From NCBI RefSeq assembly GCF_022344005.1, contig NZ_CP092194.1:310001-374000 (forward strand): a DNA stretch of 64,000 nt, given 5' to 3'. This DNA is from Deinococcus sp. KNUC1210. Its GTDB lineage: Bacteria > Deinococcota > Deinococci > Deinococcales > Deinococcaceae. The position numbers and the translations under genes are program-made. This document shows, one piece after another, positions 46,565 to 54,746 of the stretch. The notes below the pieces were generated by a model, which was not told the DNA's origin, ran no database searches, and saw only the letters and a program-made list of their open reading frames with translations. Within the stretch, counting starts at the first letter, position 1, and each line of letters begins with the position of its first letter.

Positions 46565-47035
46565 AAGACAGCATTTTCTGCTTGCCTGTGTGGCTGTCTG
46601 AATGGAGCTAAATAGTGACTCCTCAGCGCATTGTCCCTCATCGTTCTGCTGAGCAGCCAACCCTTGACATACCCTCACTACCAGGTCTAAGTAGGGAACA
46701 GTCTGCGGGCACAGACTAGGAAGTCGCGGATGAAGAGCGTCTCAGAAGCACACTAACGGGCGCTGCCTTCACAGTATTCAACCATCTGAGTTGAGGGCAG
46801 GGGATGGACGATGATCAGCCCAACTGCAGTGCACGGGAGGCGTTGACGCGTCAGCATGGGTTTATCAACCCGGCGCTCGCGTTGTAAGCACTGCAACTGT
46901 TGGGAGAACTGCTGCTGAATGCTAGGACCAAGGTGCAGGCGGTATACATGAGCCTGCAGGGATGACATGGGTGATGGTCAAGGCGCGGTGGGTTCACTTC
47001 TCAGCTCTCTCGCGCGCTCTACAGTGGGCGTAGCC
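46565..47035. other. Spacer with no recognisable gene
   Basis: 471 bases between the SIR2-like gene and the HExxPGH gene. Short reading frames exist on both strands (for example, 46753-46968 minus), but none shows a family motif; the region may hold decayed insertion-sequence remnants. TACAGT at 47020-47025, ten bases before ATG 47036, is a candidate -10 for the next gene. Confidence 0.4.
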
Positions 47036-48277
47036 ATGACGACGTTCGATCCGGCCTCCGATCCCTGGATTCAGGACTACATTCTGTTGGCGCTGCGGCT
47101 GAACCGCTGCATTACCGACATGATCGACGATGATTCCCTGCTCGGGTATCACGGTCCACCCGAAGATCTCGTCCGGATACGTCAGGAACCGCCGCCCTTC
47201 CCAACGCAGCTTATCCACGACGCGCAAAGTCTTGCCGAGTCGCTTCCGACGTGCGGGTTCGCACCAGCCCGCACCACCTACCTCGGTGCCTTGATTCGCG
47301 CCCTTGAAACGGTGGCCCGGCAGGTCGCTGGGGACGTAATTCCACTGCGTCAGCAGGCGTACGACTGCCTCGACCTGCAGGTCGATTATCTCCCCGAGGG
47401 CCAATTTATACGAGCTCACGCCCTGTACGACCAGGCGTTGCCCGGAACGGGTGATGTGACGGCCCGGCTGCAAGCCTGGCGACTGCATTACACCCTCGCC
47501 CCTGCGCAGCAGCAGCATCTCGTGACGCTGATCGAACGGGCACTCCATGAATCTCGGCAGCGGACCAACCGGATGATCGCCCTGCCGAGTGACGAGAAGA
47601 CCACCATTGAAGCGCTGCGCGACGTTCCGTTTCGTGCGGTCGCCGATTACCTCGGTCACCACCGCTCCAAAATCTTGATCAATCAGACACTCCCGTTCAA
47701 CCTTGCCGAGTTGTTGTACGTGGTGTGCCATGAGGGCTATCCGGGGCATCTGGCTGAACTCGTGCTGAAAGAAGCACATCTGACGGAGCAACAGCACTTT
47801 CGTGAACAGCAGATCAACTTTCTGCTCACGCCGCCCTTCGTAATAAGCGAGGGCATCGCGCTGTGGGCGCATCGTCTGGCCTTTCCTGGAGATGAGGCGG
47901 CGCGGTGGTTGGCCAAGCACGTGTATCCCGATGTTGGTATCACCCCAGACGGCTCGCAACTGGACTTGGTGTTGGAGGCGACCGATCTGTTGTGGGGCGT
48001 ACGCGGCAATGCCGCGCTGATGCTTGATGATGGCTGCTCGGAGGCGGAAACAATCCGGTATCTGAGGACGTATGCGCTCATCGACGAGGCGGCGGCACTC
48101 CGGGCGGTCAGGGGACTGCGCCTCCCCCTGCGCGAAGCCTATATCTTCACCTACCACTACGGCGTTCAGCTCCTTGAACCCTGGCTGCGTTCGGACGGCG
48201 CACACACGGCGCTCGCGCGGCTGCTGACTCGGCAGATCCTGCCCTCGCGTCTGGCGGAGCAACTGTCACTGCCCTGA
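47036..48277 (+). CDS. HExxPGH (DUF885-like) metallopeptidase-type protein
   Basis: 413 residues from ATG 47036, with no Shine-Dalgarno sequence and TACAGT at ten bases, so probably leaderless. The core motif LLYVVCHEGYPGHLAELVLK is His-Glu-x-x-Pro-Gly-His, with a likely third ligand in PFVISEGIALWAH. It is similar to the protein at 4227-5444 in motif and layout, and unlike it in sequence elsewhere. The rest is helical, with RTNRMIALPSDE before the core. No signal peptide. The neighbourhood (SIR2-like, FRG genes) differs from that of the other two DUF885-like genes, so it may have been placed here independently. Substrate unknown. Confidence 0.7.
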   Translation: MTTFDPASDPWIQDYILLALRLNRCITDMIDDDSLLGYHGPPEDLVRIRQEPPPFPTQLIHDAQSLAESLPTCGFAPARTTYLGALIRALETVARQVAGDVIPLRQQAYDCLDLQVDYLPEGQFIRAHALYDQALPGTGDVTARLQAWRLHYTLAPAQQQHLVTLIERALHESRQRTNRMIALPSDEKTTIEALRDVPFRAVADYLGHHRSKILINQTLPFNLAELLYVVCHEGYPGHLAELVLKEAHLTEQQHFREQQINFLLTPPFVISEGIALWAHRLAFPGDEAARWLAKHVYPDVGITPDGSQLDLVLEATDLLWGVRGNAALMLDDGCSEAETIRYLRTYALIDEAAALRAVRGLRLPLREAYIFTYHYGVQLLEPWLRSDGAHTALARLLTRQILPSRLAEQLSLP

Positions 48278-48714
48278 CTCATCCTCAACAGGTACCGTGG
48301 ATGGTCTCTCAATCTGTCAATGCCTATCCAGCAAGTCGACAAGTACTGCAGGAGTTCGGTGACGGCGTTGGATTCCCTATTAGATGGTAGCCGCACTGGG
48401 TGCCGTCCACGTTCGACGTGGTGCAGCAGTTGAACGTGGTGATGGATGTACCGTGGGAGATATCGTAAGTGCGGATTGACGCGTATTTCGCGCTGGCTGG
48501 TAATGACTTGTCAGGGGAGTGCGGCTATGTCTCACATTCGGTCGATAGTTGTCGGATGGGGTGGCATGCGCTGGTGGAGCAGCTGTCCTGTTAGTGAAGC
48601 CACTGCGGAACGCTGATGGGGATTGCGAGGTGTTGACCGAGCACCTCCTTCTGGATGAGCTTGTCCGGATCAGCAGTGAGTGGAGCTGGTTGGTGCATAG
48701 CAAGGTGGCTGTGG
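48278..48714. other. Spacer with no recognisable gene
   Basis: 437 bases between the HExxPGH gene and the 177-residue protein. Short frames on both strands (such as 48380-48718 minus and 48549-48737 plus) match nothing I recognise. It may be degraded coding DNA; no repeats or terminal inverted repeats are seen. Confidence 0.4.
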
Positions 48715-49248
48715 TCAAAGGGGTCCTGGGCGTGTAGGCAAAGGGTTGACATCAGGGAAATGGGCCGGGGTGTACCAGATGTTTTGGCAAGTGACACTCA
48801 ATTCTCCATACCCGTGCCCACCCAGCTTGTTCGTTCGACCGTGCAGGTGGAGGAAAAACCGGCACCGCAACGACTCTTCGGTTCGCTCTAAGATCGTGTC
48901 CAGCACTTCCCACCCCCACGGCGGGTCAGGTGAGGCCTCATTCACCATGTCATGGAAGCGCTTTATCTGCTGTACCCCTTTAAAGATCAGCTGTCCAGAC
49001 TCGGCATCACCGTCCTGTGCACGGTCCCACCGGAACACCTCGACCTGCCAAGTAAGTCGGCGTGCCGACTCCTCATAGTGGGCAGCGTCGATTGAGGCAT
49101 CATGCCACGTCAATTCTTCAGCGTTGATCATCATGCTCCCTGGCCACATTCTTCTGCTGCACAGATCGCCTGTAGCATAAATGCTCACGTCAAAGATGGG
49201 TGCGCTGCGCTGATTGAGCGGCGAAGGCTGACTCTCCGATTCGGTCAT
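48715..49248 (-). CDS. Hypothetical protein, 177 residues
   Basis: Likely real from its even amino-acid use and conserved-looking core: ESARRLTWQVEVFRWDRAQDG, FKGVQQIKRFHDMVNEASPDPPWGWEVLDT and LRCRFFLHLHGRTNKLGGHGYGELSVTCQ. I do not recognise a family. It is probably an alpha/beta cytoplasmic protein with no signal peptide. The start at ATG 49248 has AGGGA immediately upstream; an internal methionine at MMINAEELTWHD is an alternative start, and the sequence before it looks poorly conserved. It sits between two DNA stretches without genes and is divergent from an FRG-domain gene. It could be an immunity-type or defence-related gene by context, but nothing in its sequence shows that. Confidence 0.6.
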   Translation of the reverse strand: MTESESQPSPLNQRSAPIFDVSIYATGDLCSRRMWPGSMMINAEELTWHDASIDAAHYEESARRLTWQVEVFRWDRAQDGDAESGQLIFKGVQQIKRFHDMVNEASPDPPWGWEVLDTILERTEESLRCRFFLHLHGRTNKLGGHGYGELSVTCQNIWYTPAHFPDVNPLPTRPGPL

Positions 49249-49603
49249 TCCCTGTAGGAAGCGCCTCGCCGGAGAGCACCACAGGGCGTTTCATGCTTGA
49301 GTTTAACCGAAGATGAGTTGACGTTCAGTGCAGGTTGATCCCAATCAACAAAGACACCTGGATGCTCTTAGAGTGAGCTTGAGAAAAAGCGCGAATTTCA
49401 GGTTTTAACCTGATGTAGCGTCTACAGAACAATGATCACATCGGAAATCGCGCCTTCGGTGGCTGCCTCTGGGTCACACCGTTTTTCTCCGGAGACCGAC
49501 AAAGAGAGCGGTCATCGGTGGTGTGCGTTCGGCGTTCAGAGGTCGGGGAGTTGCTGTCTCCTCCCCTCACTGGGTCAGCATGTCTGGCTGCACAGGGAAG
49601 ACC
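49249..49603. other. Divergent intergenic region
   Basis: 355 bases between the unknown gene and the FRG gene. It contains an inverted repeat TTGAT/ATCAA (49335-49339 and 49344-49348). Otherwise nothing stands out. Promoters for both genes should lie here. Confidence 0.4.
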
Positions 49604-50524
49604 ATGACGATTCGGGTGGAAGTGGCCCGCGACTGGGCGCACCTGCTGGAACTGCTGTACACCGGAAGCTGGAATTCTGAGCTGCGGCGGCACCGTTCGC
49701 CGTTTGTCTTTCACGGGTCACACGATGCGCGCTTTGCCCTTCAGACCTCGCTTCAGCGTCTGGGCGGCAATATCCGCAGCAGCGAGCGACATCTGCTGCG
49801 GAATTTTCGCAAGTATGCCCAGCGGGACGTGAGCGGAGCCGACTCGCTGTGGCACTGGATGGCACTGGGACAGCATCATAGCCTTCCCACACGGCTGCTC
49901 GACTTTACCTATTCACCCCTGGTCGCGCTGCATTTTGCCACGCGCGAACTGCATCACTTCACGCACGATGCCGCCGTCTGGATGGTCGATCATGTCGCCA
50001 GCAACGCGCATCTGCCTGTTCCGTTCCACAGGCTGCTTTCCGATGAGGGATCGCAGGTCTTCACCATCGAACTGCTTCAGCGGGCCGTGCCGCATCTGTC
50101 TGGGCCGGGCTCCTTCGACGCGGCGGCGCTGAGCGATCTGGAACACCTGGCCGATCAGGATTTTCTGATGTTCCTCGAACCGCCCTCTCTGGACGAGCGC
50201 ATCGTGCAGCAGTTCGCGCTGTTCGGATTTCTCTCGTCGCCCGAGGCATCGATTGAAACGTGGCTGAACGAGCGCCCCGGCACCTGTCTCAAGGTCGTCA
50301 TTCCCGCCGCGCTGAAATGGCAGATTCGCGATTATCTGGACCAGTCGAACATCAACGAACGCACGCTGTTTCCCGGTCTGGGTGGCCTGGCCCGCTGGCT
50401 TCAGGTGTATTACACCACTCCCCCAGCCGAGCAGCGCAACGAGTGCCTGGGCGGCCCGCCGACGCCAGCGGAGTGCGAAGGGAGCTGCCAGCGTCTGCCG
50501 GAGCTGAACGACGCCGATCTGTAG
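49604..50524 (+). CDS. FRG-domain protein
   Basis: 306 residues from ATG 49604; the start is uncertain, with in-frame starts at 49523 and 49580. The FRG domain (residues ~25-130) is recognisable: FVFHGSHDARFALQTSLQR (the family's F-R-G is F-H-G here), ERHLLRNFRKYA, then WMALGQHHSLPTRLLDFTYSPLVALHFA, the Q-H-x-x-x-P-T-R-L-L-D segment. The C-terminal part is unfamiliar but contains DYLDQSNINERTLFPGLGGLARWL, a common FRG tail. FRG proteins are found near mobile and defence genes; their molecular action is unclear. No obvious partner is present here other than the unknown gene it diverges from. Confidence 0.82.
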   Translation: MTIRVEVARDWAHLLELLYTGSWNSELRRHRSPFVFHGSHDARFALQTSLQRLGGNIRSSERHLLRNFRKYAQRDVSGADSLWHWMALGQHHSLPTRLLDFTYSPLVALHFATRELHHFTHDAAVWMVDHVASNAHLPVPFHRLLSDEGSQVFTIELLQRAVPHLSGPGSFDAAALSDLEHLADQDFLMFLEPPSLDERIVQQFALFGFLSSPEASIETWLNERPGTCLKVVIPAALKWQIRDYLDQSNINERTLFPGLGGLARWLQVYYTTPPAEQRNECLGGPPTPAECEGSCQRLPELNDADL

Positions 50525-50823
50525 ACGCGGGCAGTTCGTGGCAGAAGACGTGACTCTGAATTACTCGACAAAGCTGAATGGCACGGCCTGAGAATCTAAC
50601 AACAGACGGTGTTTTCTTGGCTGAGCTGTGTACTTGGGCTGGATTGTCTGATTTCTATCATCTGACAGATGAATGACAGCCCGGTTCTACTCTTCGGAAG
50701 TCGGCCGGATGAATGGCAGATCAATCACTGCTCCCTTTTTGATAATGACAGCTCTGTTCGGCTGTCTGCGCTGTTCTGCTGCCCATAAAAAGGCTTAACC
50801 GTCTGATACGTCGAGGAGAACCC
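50525..50823. promoter_or_regulatory. Upstream region of the sugar-type ABC operon
   Basis: 299 bases with a palindrome CATCTG-A-CAGATG at 50659-50671, and a hairpin GACAGC/GCTGTC about 50747-50763. A TTGATA is a possible -35. These could be operator and promoter elements of the binding-protein gene at 50824, but I cannot place a precise -10. Confidence 0.4.
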
Positions 50824-52116
50824 ATGAAAAAGCTCGTCACACTGTCTCTGTTGGCTCTGAGTTCGCTGGCCGCTGCCCAGACGACCACCGTTGAATTCTG
50901 GCATTCGTTTGGTGACGCCAAGCGCGGCGACTGGATTCAGGCCCGCGCCGACGAGTTCAACAAGGCTCATCCGGGTGTCAAGGTGGTGCCGAGTTACAAG
51001 GGCAGCTACAACGATAGCCTCCAGGCCACCATCCTGGCCGCCCGGCAGAACAAGGCCCCGGCTCTGGTGCAGATTTTCGAGGTCGGCAGTCAGCTCGCGC
51101 TCGACAGCGGTGTTTTTCAGCCGGTCAGCAGCGTCAAGAATGTCGATTTCGGGGACTACATCAAACCGGTGGTGAACTATTACACCATTCAGGGCAAGGT
51201 CAACAGTCTGCCGTTCAACAGCAGCAGCCCGGTGCTGTACTTCAACAAAGATCTGATGAGCAGGGCTGGCCTGAACCCCAAAGTGCCGCCCACCACCTTC
51301 GGCGGCATCCTGAAAGCCTGTGCCAAGATCGACGCCGCCAAACTGGGCATCAAGTGCATGGCCCTGACGCCCTACGGCTGGCTGTTCGAGCAGTGGATGA
51401 GCGAGCAGAACGCGGCGCTGCTGAGCGGCGGCAACGGACGCCAGAGCCGCGCCACCGGAAACAACATCGACACGCCCGCAGGCCGCGCCATCTTCCAGTT
51501 TTACAAAGACCTGCAGGACAGGGGCTACCTGACCAACACCGGCAAACTGGCCGATACCAACGGCACCGACGCTATTTTCGGCAATCAGAAGGCGGTCTTT
51601 ACCATCGACAGCACCGCCGGAATCGGCAATCTGCTCGACGCGGCCAAGCAGAGCGGCTTTCAGATGGGCGTGGGCGTACTGCCCATTCCCGACGGCTCGA
51701 AGCGCAACGGCGTGGTTATCGGCGGCGCGAGCCTGTGGGTCGCCAAGAACGTAAGCAAACCCGAAGCCGAAGCCGCGCTCGATTTCGCGCTGTACATGAC
51801 CAACACCGCCAACATGGCGAGCTGGCACAAACTGACCGGGTATTATCCGGTTCGGAACAGCAGTGTCGATCTGCTCCGCAAGCAAGGCTGGTTCTCCAGC
51901 TCTCCCCTGCAGATCGTGGCCTTCAATCAGCTGCTGAACACCAGCCCCAACGTCGCCAACGCCGGAGCGCTCAACGGAGCTGCCATTCAGACGCGCACCA
52001 TCATCGAACAGGGACTTCAGAAGGTGACCAGCGGTGTGAGCGTGAAGGACGCCGCCAGCGCCACCAGCGATCAGGTCAACAGCACCCTGAGCGATTACAA
52101 CAAGAATTTCAAGTAA
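50824..52116 (+). CDS. ABC sugar-type solute-binding protein, copy 1
   Basis: 430 residues; AGGAG before ATG 50824. The signal peptide MKKLVTLSLLALSSLAAAQ ends near residue 19. The protein fits the extracellular solute-binding family 1 (UgpB/MalE type): TTTVEFWHSFGDAKRGDWIQ, AHPGVKVVPSYKGSYND, SPVLYFNKDLM, GIKCMALTPYGWLFEQWMSEQ and the late ASWHKLTGYYPVRNSS. It captures a sugar, polyol or glycerol-3-phosphate-like ligand for the permeases at 53781. It is roughly four residues in five identical by eye to the next gene, a tandem copy. The two genes differ most around residues 35-55 and 220-235, regions that could alter ligand preference. Confidence 0.92.
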   Translation: MKKLVTLSLLALSSLAAAQTTTVEFWHSFGDAKRGDWIQARADEFNKAHPGVKVVPSYKGSYNDSLQATILAARQNKAPALVQIFEVGSQLALDSGVFQPVSSVKNVDFGDYIKPVVNYYTIQGKVNSLPFNSSSPVLYFNKDLMSRAGLNPKVPPTTFGGILKACAKIDAAKLGIKCMALTPYGWLFEQWMSEQNAALLSGGNGRQSRATGNNIDTPAGRAIFQFYKDLQDRGYLTNTGKLADTNGTDAIFGNQKAVFTIDSTAGIGNLLDAAKQSGFQMGVGVLPIPDGSKRNGVVIGGASLWVAKNVSKPEAEAALDFALYMTNTANMASWHKLTGYYPVRNSSVDLLRKQGWFSSSPLQIVAFNQLLNTSPNVANAGALNGAAIQTRTIIEQGLQKVTSGVSVKDAASATSDQVNSTLSDYNKNFK

Positions 52117-52335
52117 GGTTCGATGAGCTGATTTAATTGGTATCGAGACTCTATATGTTATTAGCTTGACGAAAATCTTGACGTCTCATGAGACTCACTT
52201 CATCTGTTGCAGACATAAAGAAATTTCTTTTATTAAGTCAAATCAGATACGATCTGCTGTGTTCTGCAATTGGATACTGTCTCCCGATCAACAGACCCTG
52301 ATCGTCAGATCAGACCGAAGTATTAGAGGAGACAC
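52117..52335. promoter_or_regulatory. Palindrome-rich region between the two binding-protein genes
   Basis: 219 bases with four inverted repeats: GTCTCATGAGAC (52183-52194, perfect), AAAGAAATTTCTTT (52217-52230, perfect), CAGAT-ACG-ATCTG (52243-52255) and CTGATC-GTCA-GATCAG (52298-52313). An independent promoter and operators for the second gene are probable. AGAGGAG precedes its ATG. Whether a terminator is here is not clear. Confidence 0.5.
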
Positions 52336-53670
52336 ATGAAGCAGACACATCAACTTCAGGGGGCTGCCCGGCCTCTTTCCCGCAAGATCATCACGCTGTC
52401 GCTGCTGGCCCTGGGATCGGTGGCCGTTGCTCAGACGACCACCATCGAGTTCTGGCATACCTTCGGAGACGCCAAGCGCAGCGACTGGATCGCCGCCCGC
52501 GCCGACGACTACACCAAAGCCCATCCGGGCGTACAGGTCAAGGCGGTCTTCCGGGGCGACTCCAACGAAACGCTCCAGTCCACCATCCTGGCCGCCCGGC
52601 AGAACAAGGCTCCGGCACTGGTCCAGGTGGACGGCGTCGCCAGTCAGCTCGCGCTCGACAGCGGTGTTTTCCAGCCGGTCAGCAGCATCAAGAACGTCGA
52701 TTTCAGCGACTATCTCAAGCCGGTGGTGAGCTACTACACCGTTGGCGGGCAGGTCAACAGCGTGCCCTTCAACAGCAGCAGTCCGGTGCTGTACTTCAAC
52801 AAAGACCTGATGGTGAAGGCGGGCCTGAATCCGAAGAATCCGCCCACCACCTTCAGCGGCGTCCTGAAAGCCTGTGCTCAGTTCGACGCTGCCAAGCTGG
52901 GCATCAAATGCGTGGCCCTGACGCCGTACAGCTGGCTGTTCGAGCAGTGGATGAGCGAGCAGAACGTGGCCCTGCTGAACAGCGGCAACGGTCGCCAGGG
53001 TCGTCCGACCGACAACAACATCAACAGCGCGGCTGGCCGCAAGATCTATCAGTTCTACAAAGATCTGCAGGACAGGGGAGAGCTGACCAATACCGGTAAG
53101 CTGGCCGATACCGTGGGCACCAACGCCATTTTCGGCAGCGGAAAGGCCCTGATGACCATCAACAGTACGGCAGGTCTGGGCAATCTGCTCGACGCGGCCA
53201 AGCAGAGCGGCTTTCAGATGGGCGTGGGCGTGCTGCCCATTCCTGACGGTGTGAAGCGCAACGGTGTGACCATCGGCGGCGCGAGTCTGTGGGTCGCCAA
53301 GGGTGTCAGCAAACCCGAAGCCGAAACCGCGCTCGATTTCGCGCTGTACCTGACGAATACCGCCAACATGGCGAGCTGGCACAAACTGACCGGGTATTAC
53401 CCGGTACGCACCAGCAGCGTCAATCTGCTCCGGAAACAGGGCTGGTTCTCCAGTTCGCCCCTGCAGATCGTGGCCTTCAACCAACTGCTGAATACCGTGC
53501 CGAACGTCGCCAACGCGGGACCTCTCAGCGGCGCGACCATTCAGACGCGCACCATCATCGAGCAGGGCATTCAGAAGGTGCTGAGCGGGCAGAGTGTCGC
53601 GAGCGCCCTGAGCAGCGCCAGCGATCAGGTCAACGCAGCGCTGGCCGATTACAACAAGAATTTCAAGTGA
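52336..53670 (+). CDS. ABC sugar-type solute-binding protein, copy 2
   Basis: 444 residues, with AGAGGAG before ATG 52336. The signal peptide is longer than in copy 1: basic residues (MKQTHQLQGAARPLSRK) precede IITLSLLALGSVAVAQ. The mature protein aligns end to end with copy 1 and ends in the same DYNKNFK. Changes include IEFWHTF, KAVFRGDSNETLQ for VPSYKGSYNDSLQ, and PTDNNINSAAGRK for ATGNNIDTPAGRA. It is a tandem duplicate that has kept all family motifs, so both are likely functional with different affinity or ligand. Its stop is followed by an 11-base-stem hairpin and then the permeases. Confidence 0.92.
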   Translation: MKQTHQLQGAARPLSRKIITLSLLALGSVAVAQTTTIEFWHTFGDAKRSDWIAARADDYTKAHPGVQVKAVFRGDSNETLQSTILAARQNKAPALVQVDGVASQLALDSGVFQPVSSIKNVDFSDYLKPVVSYYTVGGQVNSVPFNSSSPVLYFNKDLMVKAGLNPKNPPTTFSGVLKACAQFDAAKLGIKCVALTPYSWLFEQWMSEQNVALLNSGNGRQGRPTDNNINSAAGRKIYQFYKDLQDRGELTNTGKLADTVGTNAIFGSGKALMTINSTAGLGNLLDAAKQSGFQMGVGVLPIPDGVKRNGVTIGGASLWVAKGVSKPEAETALDFALYLTNTANMASWHKLTGYYPVRTSSVNLLRKQGWFSSSPLQIVAFNQLLNTVPNVANAGPLSGATIQTRTIIEQGIQKVLSGQSVASALSSASDQVNAALADYNKNFK

Positions 53671-53673
53671 ACA

Positions 53674-53753
53674 CGGCGGCCTGAAACGTCCTGCGGGGAC
53701 CTGGGTGCTGTCAGAGCAGCTCCGGTTCCCACCTGGACGGAATCAGGCCGCCG
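53674..53753 (+). other. Long intercistronic hairpin between binding protein and permease
   Basis: CGGCGGCCTGA (53674-53684) pairs perfectly with TCAGGCCGCCG (53743-53753). Inside, CGTCC (53687-53691) pairs with GGACG (53735-53739). No T-run follows. It is placed just like the hairpin at 7383-7474 in the other ABC operon. Its effect is probably to lower permease expression relative to the binding protein. Confidence 0.6.
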
Positions 53754-53780
53754 GTTCGTACCCTCAGTAAGAGGTTTTCA

Positions 53781-54746
53781 TTGAGCCTGATCCGGACGAC
53801 CGACGCAACCTCCCCCAAACAGGCAGCCCGCGCCGAGGCTGCCGCCGAAGAACATGCCACCTTCCGGGGCCGCGCACTGCCGTGGCTCTTTCTGCTCCCC
53901 ACCTTCGTCGTCATCGCGCTGTTCGTGTACTATCCAGCGGCCCGCACACTGCGCCTGAGCGTCTTCCGCTCGAACATCATCGTCGGCAACGAACAGTTCG
54001 TGGGGCTGGGCAATTTTCTGGAGCTGCTGTCCAGTCCCGTTTATCATCAGGTCATTCTTCAGACGCTGGTGTTCGTGGCGCTGGTGGTGGTCTTTGGGCT
54101 GCTGTTCGCGCTGGGGCTGGCCTATCTGGCGAGTCGGCCCATCGCCGGGGCCAGATTTTACCGCCTGATGCTGATCTACCCGTATGCGCTGTCTCCGGCC
54201 ATCGCCGGGACGCTGTGGCTGTTCCTGTTCAATCCCGAGATCGGGGCGGTCAATACGCTGCTGGACGCGCTGATCGGCATCAAACCGCGCTGGCTCGATA
54301 CGCCATTTCTGGCCTTCTTTCTGGTGGTGGTCGCTGCCATCTGGAAGGGGCTGGGGTACAACGTGGTGTTCTATCTGGCGGCCTTTCAGAACATTCCCGG
54401 CGAAATTACCGAAGCCGCCGAGATCGACGGTGCGAATGGCTGGCAGAGCTTCTGGCGGGTGGTTTTTCCGCTGCTCTCCCCCATGACGTTCTTTCTGGTC
54501 TTTACCAACATCGTGTCGGCGCTGTTCGACAGTTTTGGTCTGGTCAATATCCTGACGCGGGGCGGCCCGGTGTACGGTGAGACGGGCATCACCACGTTTC
54601 TGGTGTATCAGCTGTACGAAGACGGCTTCCGCAATTTCAAGACCGGCGCGGCGGCGTCTCAGGCGGTCCTGATGCTGTTGCTGGTGGTGTGCATCATCGT
54701 GTTGCAGTTCCGCTACGGCAACCGCAGGGTTCACTATGGCGCGTAG
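53781..54746 (+). CDS. ABC sugar permease, UgpA/MalF type
   Basis: 321 residues from TTG 53781; GAGG lies about eight bases upstream and no ATG is at a better place. It has six hydrophobic segments after a cytoplasmic N-terminus, the first being ALPWLFLLPTFVVIALFVYYPAARTLRLSVF. The EAA loop reads GEITEAAEIDGANGWQSFWRVVFPLLSPM. This is the family-standard permease for sugars or glycerol phosphate (CUT1 type), acting with the next gene. The two overlap by 11 bases. An ATPase is not encoded here; in CUT1 systems a shared MsmK/UgpC-like ATPase from another locus often serves, so this absence is less odd than in the peptide-type operon. Confidence 0.92.
   Translation: MSLIRTTDATSPKQAARAEAAAEEHATFRGRALPWLFLLPTFVVIALFVYYPAARTLRLSVFRSNIIVGNEQFVGLGNFLELLSSPVYHQVILQTLVFVALVVVFGLLFALGLAYLASRPIAGARFYRLMLIYPYALSPAIAGTLWLFLFNPEIGAVNTLLDALIGIKPRWLDTPFLAFFLVVVAAIWKGLGYNVVFYLAAFQNIPGEITEAAEIDGANGWQSFWRVVFPLLSPMTFFLVFTNIVSALFDSFGLVNILTRGGPVYGETGITTFLVYQLYEDGFRNFKTGAAASQAVLMLLLVVCIIVLQFRYGNRRVHYGA

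Noticed and set aside
45042..50524. A bounded mobile island with flanking att sites or insertion sequences
   Set aside because: I could not find an integrase, transposase, tRNA target or paired terminal repeats at either edge, only composition and gene-content clues.
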